From NCBI RefSeq assembly GCF_963583255.1, contig NC_084816.1, forward strand, positions 21,211,344 to 21,275,343: a DNA stretch of 64,000 nucleotides, in the 5' to 3' direction. Both the position numbers and the translations under genes were made by a program. Positions 10,234 through 22,254 of the stretch are shown piece after piece. The DNA comes from Pyrus communis (taxonomy: Eukaryota > Streptophyta > Magnoliopsida > Rosales > Rosaceae). The notes beneath the pieces were generated by a model. It made no database searches. It was not told the origin of the DNA and was given only the letters and a program-made list of their open reading frames with translations. Each line of letters starts with the position of its first letter. Within the stretch, counting starts at the first letter, position 1.

Positions 10234-13200
10234 ATGGGAAGAGGAAAGTTCAAGGGCAAGCCCACCGGCCGCCGCCAGTTCTCCACTCACGAAGAGATGG
10301 GTATTAATCATCTCACTCTTTGTCTATCTGTTTCTCCATGTATCTCAAATCTGGTTCAAACAATTTACCGTCGTGATTTTATATGCATATCTATATGTGT
10401 ATGGGCATATGTATGCACAGGGTCTCAGTTGTTTGCGGTAATTTTTAGATCTAGATTGATTTGTGAACGTTTTAGTTATTTTTAGCGTGGAATTTCGGCT
10501 ATCAATCTGAAATTTTGTAAATTTTTCAATGGAAGTTTGTATAGTGAAGAAATATTTGTTGTTTTTGGCATGTGGGTTCTATTTTGTATTAATTCGGTAG
10601 GCATTTCTGATTGTAAATTTTAAAAGCTCGTAACTTTTTCGTGAAAGTTTGTTTCTATTTTTGAAGAATATTTTGGTCATTCCATAGTTCAGCTCAGGAG
10701 TGGTTTATGGGATAACCTCTGTAAGAAAACAAAAACAAAAACAAAAACTTGTTCGAAGTGGTTGCTTCTAGCTTATTGGTAGTGGGTTGGCTTGAAGACT
10801 ATTTTGTTGATTTCGGCATGCGGGTTCTTTTTGTTTCCACCCGGCTTAATGTTTGGAATCTGGACCAGTAAATTGGTAACCGTTGTAAGAAATAGAACAT
10901 GATAACTTGTTCAAAGTGGTTGCTTCTAGCTTATTGGTAATGATTTGCCTTGGAATTTGCAATATAAGCTGGAGTATCGCTTGGGTTCGCTTGAAACTTG
11001 GGATTGTTAATTGGATAAATGAATCAATGTAACTATGCGTTATTAATTCCTAGTTAGGGTTGGTGCATGAATGATGAATCCCTTTTGAGGTTATCCTGTG
11101 AAAACATTCTCAGTCAAATTTCACTTCCCCACTACTTTTGCTTGAAAACGCCATGAGGTTGTATGGACGTTTTTGAAATTTACACCAAATTAAAGAATAT
11201 ACGAAGTTTAACCGTTGATTGAGTTAAAGTATATGTCAGACTAGGAAGGAATGTTTCCCTCAACTATATTAATTCTACTCATGTTTCTCTTGGATGGCTT
11301 TATTGGTTTATATGATAAAAAAAAATTAAGATTTTTTTTAATCAACAATCAAGGTTTGTTTTTTATGATGTTTTAGTTGTATGACGAGTTTACCGGTTGT
11401 TCTCCTGAAGACTGTATGAAGTTAACGATTTGTGAGTTTGTATATTTGGATGATGTTAACAATATCAGCTTCACTTAAGTCTCAGACATTTTTCTTAATG
11501 TCAAATTATATTTATAATTGGTAAATTTGTTTCAAATGCTTTTGAGCTTTCATCTGTTATGTTTGACTCAGCTTGCCTTTGTGTCTATCCTTCAAATGAT
11601 TGCAGTTGCTGGTTCCTCTGCCCGTCCGCGTAGTTTTAAAAGGGTAATAATCTGTCCCTTGTCCCTTTGTATTACACTTTTCCCATATGATTTAATTGAA
11701 GACATCGCACTTTTCATGCTGCTGTCATGATTCTCAAATTTAGAGATGAGGGTTTCAATAGGCTTTTATGGTATTTTGTTTGAACATGCATACGTACACA
11801 GAACAGATGCATGTAAAGTGTATAGGTGCTCATTATGCAGAGTCTGCATTGATGGGACTACATAGAATTGGAATGTTAAACTAATGCACTGAAGACATGT
11901 ATATTGACTTAATGAGAACCAAGTTGTTCTGTAACCCAAACTTTCTGGCTGATAGGAATCTTATGAATCATGGCTGAACCAACCAGAGGCAATAGAACTG
12001 CATCTGTTGTGGATGCCTCTAAGCATTACATGTTTCAAAGGATTACCATGTGAAACAAAGTTTTCCTTGCCCTCTAGGGCATGTCTCCTTTTGGAAGTAT
12101 TGGACTGCTGCATTCCTTTTAAGGACTGCTGTCAACCCATTGACTGAAAACCCATAAGAGATATGTCCCTAATATGAATCTCATATAGATAAGGCCGAAT
12201 TCTGATTTTGGTTCCTGTAAAGCTCACATCTGGCCATAACATGCTGAGTTTGTCGAAGAATTGACAAAATTATTTCATTGTCCAGAAGTTGCAACAATTG
12301 GTAAGCTACATGCTTAAATTTGAAAATTTTACCAAAATCATATTCTTCTTTATAAATAAAAAGAAATTCTTAATATAAATTGCTGATGGAGTAGCATATT
12401 ATAGTTTTCCTCCTTTTGGGGTCGAGCTCTAAATGGTCAATAAGTTCTCTTGATTCGGTCCTATTGTAGGCGGGCATTGGGAGTAGGACTTTGAGTCTTT
12501 GATCCCGTGAAACACACATTTTAAACTTAAAGTAAGAATGACATGGTGGGCCATTAATGTAGGAAACTATTAAGTGCTTAGTTTCCAAATATGAGATTAC
12601 TTTCCAACAATTCATGTAAGAGTATTTTGAAAGAAGCAAATCAGTATACTATGGTTAGATATTAGCTAAAATAACATGGGTATAGATAATTTCATGTAGT
12701 AATTTTGCTTGATTACCATTTTAAGAAAGAGAAATTTTTTGTGTCATTGATATCATTGTTTGCAATGTATGATATAGTGGCGTTGTTGATTATATTATAT
12801 CTTCCTTGCCCCATCTGTTACTATGTCTCCCTCTTTCTCTCGCATATGGGTGACTTTTAAGTTTTGTGCTATTGCTGGGTATTAAAGGTATATTTCTTTG
12901 ATATTGTCAGGAAGAAGCCGAAGAGGAGGAAGAAGTAGAGTCTGAAGAGGAATCAGAAGAACAGGAAGAATCCGAAGTCAGTATACTCATTATTTCTATT
13001 ACATTCTTCTTTATATCGAACTATTCCATTGTTCATTTGGAAGCATCTGTGTTTCTTTTTAGTTCCTACTTGTACCTTACTGCAATTTTGGCTGTGTGTT
13101 AACAGAAACGGAAAGGCACTCAGGGAATTATTGAAATTGAGAATCCCAATCTAGTAAAACCAAAGAATGTGAAGGCTAAAAATGTCGATGTAAGTTGGTG

Positions 13201-15149
13201 AAGAGAATTTTTACATATTTGCAGTATTAACTCATTATAGTAATTATTTTCTGTTATCCTTGTTGCAGATTGAGAAAACGACTGAACTCTCAAGGCGTGA
13301 AAGGTATGCTATGTTCCTCACCTCCTGTACATTCAATATGGAACAAGTTCTGTGCCAAGTATCCGAGCAGTGTCTAAATTGTGAAACAAAATCTTGCTTC
13401 CTCATTCATGATTCTTCTATCCCATTTTTCTTCAGTTTTCTTTTCACATATTTATTACTCTTTAATATCAAATATATATGGTTATTAATTCATCTTTCAT
13501 TCGACTGTCAGTTGAGCATGATGCTTTAATAGTAGCATCTGGTTCTATCTCTAAGCACCAGTAGTATCCTACATTATCTAGGCTGACCTGGGTTTTTTTT
13601 TTCCTCCAGTTTCTAGCTTTAGTTTTCATGTCACACAGGCAAAAGAGACCACCAGAATTTGTTCAGTGTATGAAGCTTTTGATCAAGCCCTTAAAACATT
13701 TAACTCATCACTTTGTTTTAAGTGTTCTGAACCATAGGGGAAGTGGAATTTTATACATAATTAGTCAAAAATGAACTTTAGAGGGGTAAATTATAATTTG
13801 TTTTGTAGATTATATTCACCAGTCGCACTCTTGGACAAAATAATAGTTTTGTCAAAAGTTATGTTTTGTTGAAAGGATTTAGGAAAATGGTGGATAATGT
13901 GAATTTAGTTTTCATTTTAAGAATTGAAATATATTTGTCATGTTATGGCTCATGCTTTGGCATTCTGATCGTCATTTCGTGTTTTTTGGTCATTATTGGT
14001 ACTGGATGTTATTCTCATAGTTTTATGCTTCCCAATAGTACTTTTGATGGTTGAACCTCCTTGAGATCACGAAATTATTAGCTGCATTTTTTTGTATTTC
14101 CATACAATTGATTTGCGAAAGCTCATGATCAATATTTTCAATTTGGTTGCAGAGAGGAGATAGAGAAGCAAAAGGCTCATGAGCGGTACATGAGGTTGCA
14201 GGAACAGGGAAAAACAGAACAAGCAAAAAAGGATTTAGGTAATGTGGGAAATTGACAAAATTCTAGCTTCATTTTGGCAGTTGAGTTGAATTATATTAGG
14301 CATGCAATGATATGCCAACTGAATTTTCTAAATTAGCATACACAAAACAGGGGTTAAGATATTTTGCTGGAAAAGTCATATTTTATCTAGTATTTGTATT
14401 TCCTTGCTGATATTTCGCTCCACTTATTGGTGAATAGATTGTTCAACTGAGGTGGTGAGGTCTAGTGTTTACCAGTTTTAGAGAGTATTAGATATTATAT
14501 GGGATACCACTGTGTGTTGCTAGCCCTCTGAAACTTCTGTTTCTGGAACTTTGTAAGGGTTTGGAATTTTTGTCTATGTTTTCGCTGACTGACAGCCTTA
14601 CAGTGTAGTTTGGTGGTGTTGAGTATCGATCTGATTGTGAAACCCTGCTGGGTTCTAAATGCTTTTGGTTATTATGAAGATGAAGGTCCTTAAATTGCTC
14701 CATTTTCCATATTTGCTATCCTTTATGGTTTTCTGGCATCAAGATTCAGGATATAGGGATAATTTCTCAATATGTTTGTTACCCTTGTATTGTGCATGTG
14801 TCACTTGACAATATGGTCTGACCCTGTATATCTATTTGGGCCAGTAGTTTATTTTCCTGTACATTGTCTCTGTTGGCATTCTTTTATTTTTAATTTAAAT
14901 TGTACTTGCAGAACGCTTAGCCATGATTCGCCAACAAAGGGCTGAGGCCGCTAAGAAGCGAGAGGAGGAAAAGGCTGGTGTGTACCCCTGATTCAACATT
15001 ATTCTTTTTGTTCCCGTTTGTGATACTCCTCTGCCTTTCATGTCTAATTTGTTCGAAATCTCAAGAATCCTTTTTCTTTTTCTCCTTACCGAAAATGGTC
15101 TATGATTTTTTCAGCTAAAGAGCAGAAAAAAGGCGAGGGACGCAAGTGA
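10234..15149 (+). CDS. 28 kDa heat- and acid-stable phosphoprotein-like (PDAP1 family)
   Basis: Eight exons (10234-10300, 11606-11643, 12911-12976, 13106-13189, 13269-13303, 14153-14238, 14912-14977, 15115-15149) give a 158-codon frame ending in TGA. The order is typical of the PDAP1 family: a Gly/Lys/Arg-rich start (MGRGKFKGKPTGRRQFST), an acidic block rich in Glu at about residues 36-57, the signature GIIEIENPNLVKPKN at about 62-76, then a charged helical tail (REEIEKQKAHERYMRLQEQG, ERLAMIRQQRAEAAKKREEE) ending in lysines. Animal PDAP1 is a casein kinase II substrate of about 180 residues that associates with PDGF-A; the role in plants is not established. Intron 1 (1.3 kb) contains a diverged internal duplication. 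The protein is predicted to be largely disordered or coiled. Confidence 0.9.
10748..10952 (+). repeat. Diverged direct repeat inside intron 1 of the PDAP1-like gene
   Basis: A segment containing GTGGTTGCTTCTAGCTTATT occurs at about 10757 and again at about 10917, with matching flanks (CTTGTTCGAAGTGG against CTTGTTCAAAGTGG). A GGCATGTGGGTTCT / GGCATGCGGGTTCT pair at about 10568 and 10816 suggests the original duplicated unit was larger. Confidence 0.5.
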
Positions 15150-17442
15150 AATAAAGTTATGGAGATGCCAAGTAATTGAATTGGGCTGCTTTTATCTGTA
15201 TTATCTGTATCCCATGCGAACTCAAATTACCAAAGTTTCGCTTTCTTATTTCACAGTGTATTTGTGAAGTGTATGGAATTTGTTCTTATTTATTGGAAAC
15301 ATGGTTTGGGGAAAAGAAAACTTTTTTGGTCATCTAAACTTTTGACATCGAAATAATTGCTTTACAGGTTTTGGTTGATGTTGAGTTGAGCACAGAGTAT
15401 CCCTTGTGAGTATTTCTTGTTAAACTCACTCTTCACTCTATCTTTTGCCTTGCAGAAATTGTGTCGGTGAGTTGTTCAAAACAAACTTGCTGTTTCAGGT
15501 ACCGAACGCTCCTTTCAGTTTACAAGTGAGTATTTTGATAGCCCTTTTTTCTTCAATAATCCAGACTACGGGAAGGGAACGGTCAAGATTGAATTGAGAA
15601 AATACTATTTTTGTTTACTTGCCAATCTAATGGATATAAGTCGGATTACCCAGTAGTGCAGTCCACACATCTCTCTCTGGACCCTCCAACCTTTTAACCT
15701 AGGTTTCAATCAATGCCATGGTGGTTCTTTCTAAACAAATGTGAGAACAAAGAATCTATGAGGTTTAGGATAAGGGAGCTTGTAAATGATTGAAATGGAA
15801 AACGTAGAAGTCGTGGTCCTAGGGTTTTCAACAGGCATCATATATTTCGATCTTCGATTTTCGGTTGTGGAGGGTGAAAGAATCTGGTCCCAAACCACTG
15901 TTTAAGAAAATGTCAGGCTGGAGAAGGAAGGAGGAAGATGCCTTAATCTCTGATTTGGTTTATTTTGGCGTCAGTTGGACGGCTGCATGATCCACAATCC
16001 TTTCAAAACCATTATATTTATGAATGAATGAATAAATGAATTTCTCGCAAATTTTAGAATGTGTTTGTGCTTTGCTCTTGCATAGAAAATTAGAAATTAG
16101 AAAGTTGAAAATAATAAGCAAATGCTTTTGTTTTGTTTCTTTGATTGACGGGACGATTTCAAACTTAGAACCTCTTCTAGCATTAAGATATATAGCACCG
16201 GATCACATGTTGGTTACTCATTTTTTTTTTTTTTTTGTTTTTTTGGGGTTGTATTATAGTTGTCTCCAACTGGCTAAGAGCGTTGATTCGTGCACCTGAG
16301 ACCCCGTATTTGACTCCCCCTCGCTGAGAAGTTTTTAGTTGTGAAGGGAACACAAGTGGTATGATACGTGTTTTAATATGAATGGTGGGAAATTTTATTT
16401 TTTAAGTTACTAACTTTTTAGCACACATCCCACAATTTGTTTAGTAACATGTGGTGTACCATCCCGTGTACCGGTCACACTGAAAAATCTCTTCCCCTCA
16501 CCAATATTGCATCTATAAAAACAAACAAGAAACATGTTATATTTTGTTTTTCATCAGTATAATTAGCCTCAATTGTGTTTAGGAAGGTGTTAGTAAAGAT
16601 TTGGTTGGAACGTTATACTCTGTTAGGGTCCAACATGGATTGAACAATTATGTTTAATTTAATAATATATATATATATATATGTAGTATGTATACGTATT
16701 GCAGTTAAAAATGTTTTTTTTAGCTAAAATGGTTATTGAAATTGATATAACTCCTTATTTCAATCTTTGACAATGAAAATCAATAGAATTGATCCTGATT
16801 TTGTTTACTATGAATCATTTTGGTTCTTAAAAAAATCTGTCAATATTCTCGTTAAGTGGATGAATTGGTTTGACACAAATAATCTTAAAAAGGTGATCAT
16901 GGGGTTGTTCATATGACAATTTAACGAGGATATTTGACAAATTTTTTACTGAATGACCAAAATAATTTACAGTTAACAAACTCGAAGATTACATCTATCA
17001 ATTTTCATTATCAATGACTAAAATAAAGAGTTGTACCAATCGATTGGACCATTTTGGATAAAAATAATTCTTCAAAAAAATCTCATGAACACTGTTTATG
17101 GGTTTGGACCAAATTTGATGACATGATTATAATAATTAAAAATTGGGGCAGTTAGGCTGCCTAAGAAAGGAAGAGAAAAGAAAAGAGAGGAATTCTAGTG
17201 TTCTTTTTGTGTATGGTTAAACTTAAAGTAGAGGTAATCAAACTCCTGATTAATCATGATTTTTAATTCATTATTTGTCTCTTTCACCGTTCAAAGCTAA
17301 GATGAATTGGATTAAAAATAATCTATTTTAAATTTGAAAAGTTTAGGGTAGGTTTGGCATCCTGTTAAAAAAAAATTATTATTTCTCAAAATATTTTTTA
17401 AGAACATCTCTTAAGAACAATTTTATTTTATTTTTTATTTTT

Positions 17443-17530
17443 GAACAAACGATATTATCTACACTAAGGGAGATGAGATGTGCTTAGCCTCACAATGAAC
17501 TAGTGATAATATGGTTCAAATTTCCCTTTT
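17443..17530 (-). mobile_element. SINE family A, 3' fragment
   Basis: Read on the minus strand, the segment contains GAACCATATTATCACTAG, GTGAGGCTAAGC and TAGTGTAGATAATATCGTTT. These match the 3' half of the copy at 21701-21815. The tRNA-like 5' half is missing. Confidence 0.55.
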
Positions 17531-18463
17531 AAGAACAATTTATTTTAAGACTTAAAAACTTTTTTGGTATGAGATTCAAAATTATTTTTAAAATTTAACA
17601 ATAAAAAAATCATCGTACAATGGAATCGGTAACATCAATTGGACATAGAAATCCAAAGAGTGATGGGAAAAAGTGGAGAGAGAGAGAGAGAGAGAGTATT
17701 GTAGGAAAGACAAAGAGAGCATCGAATGAGAGGAGGATAAAGAGAAAAGAGAGGAGAAAGAAATAGGAGAGGAGTGTTGGAACAGAGAGAAAGAAATTAA
17801 CAAAAAAAAAAAAGAGTGCGCATCAAATATTTGGAGAGAATAAAGTGTTGGGTATGAGTTTAAAAACACTAAAAATTCACTTATGATGTTTGAGTAGGTT
17901 TTTATTTTTTTTATTTTTTAAATAGTCCTACCAAACAAATATTCAAAGTCTGAAACTTGAAATGTATTTTTAAGTTTAAAAATTTAGATTCAAGTAGAAT
18001 ATCAAACATGCTCTTAGAAATTAATCATATATCTTGGTAGAGTATAATTGGTGGGCAAATTGTTGTGGTTTCATCAAATTATGCAAAGAGTCTAATCATA
18101 TCTTTATAAAAGGGGTTGTTGATTTAATTTAAAAATGACATGAATAACACGTTTAGTAGGTTTTTGGAATCGTTTTCATTCTTGAGTTTCTCGTGTTTAC
18201 TAAAATATAGATATTTAGAATCATTTCAGAGTATTGTCATACAATATGCATTTTTCTCATCTCCATACCACGTAAATAAACATGTCTTCGTCTTCCCTGT
18301 GTTTGAGCACATGGAATTAGAGAAAGTGTGAGTTTTCCTTTAAATTTCATAATCAAATATCAATTAAGGGGACTACTTGATCTAATTTTGTTTCCTTACT
18401 TCCCGCATTCCAAAATTCTCCAATTCATTATTTTTTCCATTCATGTTAAGTAAACATGTCATA

Positions 18464-18630
18464 GCCACTTAGTACTACTGTCTCATAGTATTTCTCTTCA
18501 CTTGTAAGTGAGAGGTCTTAGGTTTGAATCTCATGGATGACAAATTCGATACCAAATTATGTTGTTTATAGTGTGGCTTAGCCGACTCTCTCCTTCTATT
18601 AGTATAAAATATATCGTTGTACTAAAAGAA
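18464..18630 (+). mobile_element. SINE family A, full length with 16-bp target duplication
   Basis: The body runs from a tRNA-like head (TACTACTGTCTCATAGTATT) through a B-box-like GTTTGAATCTC to a short A-rich tail. The target duplication is clear: AAGTAAACATGTCATA at 18448-18463 and AAGTAAATATGTCATA at 18631-18646, one mismatch in 16. It shares the whole body with the element at 1081-1257, including GTGAGAGGTCTTAGGTT and the GTGTGGCTTAGCCGA segment. Confidence 0.8.
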
Positions 18631-18702
18631 AAGTAAATATGTCATAAAATTCATAGTTTAATACTCCAACATCAGGAAAATAATTTCGTACACTTTTCTT
18701 CT

Positions 18703-18778
18703 GCAGACCCTTTAATATTTTTGTTTCTTTGTTCTTTTTTGCAGACCCTTTAATATTTTTGTTGCCTTGTTCTTTTTT
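18703..18778 (+). repeat. 38-bp tandem duplication
   Basis: Two adjacent units begin GCAGACCCTTTAATATTTTT at 18703 and 18741. They differ only in a few bases near the middle (GTTTCTTTG against GTTGCCTTG). Confidence 0.8.
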
Positions 18779-18968
18779 CGTTTAGTTACTCCAAAAGTTA
18801 TAGTAAAAAAAGTAACGCATGAAAGAATTTGAGTGCGAAAATTATTTCCCTTAATTATAACCAAAGAACAAGATATAAGTAAGTTCAAGCTTAATGAGCC
18901 CACATGATAAAAGAGGGAGATGGATTGTCTATTCTTCCATTTTCATACTTTCCTCATGCCTTCTTGTT

Positions 18969-19080
18969 TATGTGGTCACGGTTAAACCACGTCAACATTT
19001 TATATTCCTGTTACTTGATATTTTATTATTTCTATAAAAATTAATATAAAATATTAACGTGATTTAACTGTGATCACATA
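18969..19080. mobile_element. Short palindromic fold-back MITE (about 112 bp)
   Basis: The left arm TATGTGGTCACGGTTAAACC and following ACGTCAACATTTTATATT pair with the right arm, whose complement reads TATGTGATCACAGTTAAATC then ACGTTAATATTTTATATT. The arms are about 38 bp and leave a short AT-rich loop. A half-copy with GGTTAAACCAC and CAACATTTTATTCATATTAC is at about 59143-59190. Confidence 0.7.
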
Positions 19081-19411
19081 TCACAGAAGATCATGAAAAA
19101 AGTATAAAAATAGGAAGACAGACAATTCATCTCTACAAAAGAGAGGGGACCATATGACAAAAGCCGCAATTTATTTCCGTATGAAAGATTGTGAGGAATA
19201 TTCCTTTGGCATTTTGAACCTTCAATTTCTTTCTTATCTTGTAATCTTTGTTGAAATTTTTGGGTGATGTGACATTCTGTATACATTTACATTTACAATA
19301 ACGTTTCGTGTTAATAAAGTAAGAATATGTATACATTTTTGTTCACGTATCATTATTTCATTACCACACGATGCCACATAACGATGTATCTGTACCCTTT
19401 AATTTATTCTC

Positions 19412-19436
19412 GTCTCTCTCTCTCTCTCTCTCTCTG
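19412..19436. repeat. (CT)n microsatellite
   Basis: About 12 CT units in an intergenic position. Confidence 0.85.
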
Positions 19437-19740
19437 ATATTTTTGTATACCACATTAGAAAAAAGTTATGATAGGGGGAGTCAAAAGCATTAACGATTTA
19501 TGATTTCTGAGCTCTGACCAAAATTGAAAGTAAAAATGGATCACACACTTCTGACCTAAAAACCAAAAAACGGCGGCTTGGTGAAGAGGATGACTTCGAT
19601 AATACGAAGCACAACAAAAGCGTTTTTGTTTTTAAGTTTCCGTCTCTTTTTGTGGATGATTAGGTCAACAATTCTATATATTTTTTATATAGTTAATGAG
19701 TTGGAAGTGGGTTTTATTGATTACCAAAGTGTTCATGATT

Positions 19741-19930
19741 AATTTTTTTTTTAGAAGGGACCAACTGGTTTGCCACTACAGTTCACTCTTTCGGAAGTTG
19801 GGAAGACTTACAGAGATATTTCAGTTTCCTTTTGGCTATCATCGTGCAATTCACCAGCGGCAGGAATCGAACCTAGGACATACTGTGGGAATAAGGACCT
19901 GTAATTCATCTCCAATCACTGAGTCACCCA
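19741..19930 (-). mobile_element. tRNA-derived SINE, family B
   Basis: On the minus strand the head reads GGTGACTCAGTGATTGGAG, resembling a Pol III A box. About 40 bp later comes ATGTCCTAGGTTCGATTCC, a near-perfect B box (GGTTCGATTCC). The element ends at the left in a T run (an A tail on the minus strand). Short flanking matches (ATGATTAAT before, ATGATTTAG after) may be remnants of a target duplication. Confidence 0.65.
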
Positions 19931-19999
19931 TGATTTAGTGTTTTAACATTGTTTTTGTTAAAACAAAATTAATTAAAGAAAGATAATTAGTGATTATTT

Positions 20000-20272
20000 T
20001 AGGCCATGTGGGATTGATTGAAGTGTGAGTGGAAAGATTCGTTTAGAAGTGCTATTAAAATATGTGAATTTTTTTTTTTTAGAGAAAAGGTTTTTTAGGT
20101 TCCAAAAGCACTTAAAGTACTTTATGCAAAAAACATCATTTACGTGCTTTTTGGAGGAAACACTTTAAATGTTTTTTCAAAATTTACTTGCATTTTTACT
20201 AAAAATTAATTTAAAAACATTTTCACAAAAAATACTTTCAACTATTTTAAAAGCAATTTCACACAAGCCTTA
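20000..20272. repeat. Possible MITE with TAGGC..-type ends
   Basis: The left end (TAGGCCATGTGGGATTGATT, then AGAAGTGCTATTAAAA) pairs loosely with the complement of the right end (TAAGGCTTGTGTGAAATTGC, then TTTTAAAATAG). The interior has symmetric GCACTT and AGTGCTTTT blocks. The TIRs are imperfect and no clear target duplication is seen. Confidence 0.4.
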
Positions 20273-20330
20273 AATATACCTAATGCCACCCTCAAAAGGT
20301 AATCCATCTTCTTAATTCGATGTCATTTGA

Positions 20331-20544
20331 GAATGAGGAACCTCTCCGAATTCTCTTTGTGAGGATTCTGAGAATCCTCAAATCATATCTATTCATCGTA
20401 CATCTTGTGGTCAAAAATTATTTTAAATACTTTTATTTAAAATTAAACATGAACAATACTTGACGAAAATTAACTATACAATATATGATAAACTGACATA
20501 ATTTGAGAATCTTCACAAAAAAAATCAGGAGAGAACCCTCATTC
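20331..20544. mobile_element. Fold-back MITE, GGATCC-type family, copy 2
   Basis: The left arm starts GAATGAGGAACCTCTCCGAA; the complement of the right arm starts GAATGAGGGTTCTCTCCTGA. Pairing continues through TTTGTGAGGATTCTGAG / TTTGTGAAGATTCTCAA, TTCATCGTACAT and AATTTTAAATAAAAGTA near the centre, so most of the 214 bp is one long imperfect hairpin. It shares the central AATTTTAAATAAA and TTCATCGT blocks with the copy at 53421-53632. Confidence 0.7.
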
Positions 20545-21700
20545 GTCTTTTGATGGACTACATCATTTCGTTGAATTGATGTCCTTTGTTTTTTGTTGAC
20601 ATGTGGATATTCGACCATAATTCAATACCATGGGTGGTGGTGGGAGCTGTCAACTAAGCACACATGAGGGGAAACTTGTCACGTCGGAAAGAATTTTACT
20701 CCAAAATTATTTAAATATATGTAGAATTATCTGCTCTGATTGCACTATACATTTATCTTTACGAAAATATTGTATAATATAAATGTAAATGGCACTCGTA
20801 TATGAGATAACTTTACTTGTATCTAACTGACTTTTGGTCTCGTCGTAACTATTCTATTCAATTAGAGGATCTCTTAGGTTCAATTACAAGATGCAAAGAC
20901 GGTAAATATTTGCGATCAATTTGATACCTTGGTGCGACTAATCATGTTATGGTAATTTATCTTTATTGACAGACAAAACTGTCTATTTTTCGTACTACTA
21001 AGTAGGTCGGACTATTGAACAAAAATTACAAAAAAAATTATAAACAAACGCAATAGCAAATGACATAAATCAACTAATAAAATCTTCCTTTGATTAAAAG
21101 ATATTGGCATCACAAAATCAAATACAAACTAGTTTCAAAATATTCTAAGTTAGTAAAATATGGAATGAGTATAGTACATATATTATCTCTATTAATTAAT
21201 AAAACATTCATTGTCAACTAAAATCCTATGAAATTACCAGTTTAACTCTCTAATTAAAACATAACATGAATAAGAAATATGAGGCAAAAATGTAATTTCA
21301 CACAACCAAATTTTGTTTGTTTTTTCTATTCAAAACCTCACATACATATAATCCTAACATTCTCTAATTAAAAAATAAAAAATCCCACTCCCACATTCTC
21401 TATCACTCTCTTCCTCTCTCCTTCTATTTCAAAAACAAAAATAAAAAATTTTCTCACACAATTTGAAAAAATTGACCCTTTTTTAAAATTTAATATATTT
21501 AATTTTGTATTTATTTATATTTTTGTAATAATACTTAAAAATATGTATAAAAACACAAATTATATATATTATTGAAAATGAATGAAAATAATACATATAC
21601 GTACGTGTATGGAACATTAGAGTTTTAAAGTACGTGCAATTTAACGAAACGTGCAATTTAACGAACAATTAAGACATTAATTTTTGTCCTAAAAAGACAA

Positions 21701-21815
21701 GTGAGAGGTTTTAAGTTCGATTATCACCAAAAACGAATTTGAACCATATTATTGCTAACTCATTCTGAGGCTAATACAACTTTAGTGTAGATAATATCGT
21801 TTTTTAAAAGTAAAA
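21701..21815 (+). mobile_element. SINE family A, 5'-truncated
   Basis: The copy starts inside the tRNA-like head (AAGTGAGAGGTTTTAAGTTC, keeping the GTTCGATTATC B-box remnant). It carries the 3' variant seen at 17443 (GAACCATATTATTGCTAAC, TAGTGTAGATAATATCGTTT) and ends in a 16-base A run. Confidence 0.65.
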
Positions 21816-22254
21816 AAAAAAAAAAAAACAGACAAGGGTGCAAAATTGAGTGCATGAGTTGGGCCTTAACAGGTCGAGTGTGTGTAACTTGCCTACAAGA
21901 AACAGAAAACTGAGGTTGTTATCGAGTAAGTAAAAATCTCCATTAAAAAAATACAAAATTCAATTAGGAAAACCAATAAAATAATTAGATTTTAATAAAC
22001 CTAATTAGCTAATAAAAACAGAACCACCTAAGCATGCACACCGTCATCACCATATTTTTCACGTCATAACTGGATTTTAAAATAATGACCTAAGAAAAAC
22101 TGGAAACAAAAACAACAAAAACAATAAAAAAAATAAAAATTTCCTTTTTGAAAACTTAAATTATAAACGGTCAGAATTAGGAATTCAGAGCCATAAAACC
22201 GTATATAAAATAAATATTCCTTCTATCCTGAATATAAAGAAGAATACCCAGAAT

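Larger units (their letters stand above)
15150..22254. other. Gene-free belt rich in SINEs and MITEs
   Basis: After the 3' untranslated region of the PDAP1-like gene (to about 15300-15560), no gene is recognised for 7 kb. The belt holds family-A SINEs (17443, 18464, 21701), a second SINE family (19741), fold-back MITEs (18969, 20000, 20331), a 38-bp tandem repeat (18703) and simple repeats: (AT)n at about 16660-16682, (GA)n at about 17677-17698 and (CT)n at 19412-19436. The rest is anonymous AT-rich sequence. Confidence 0.55.
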
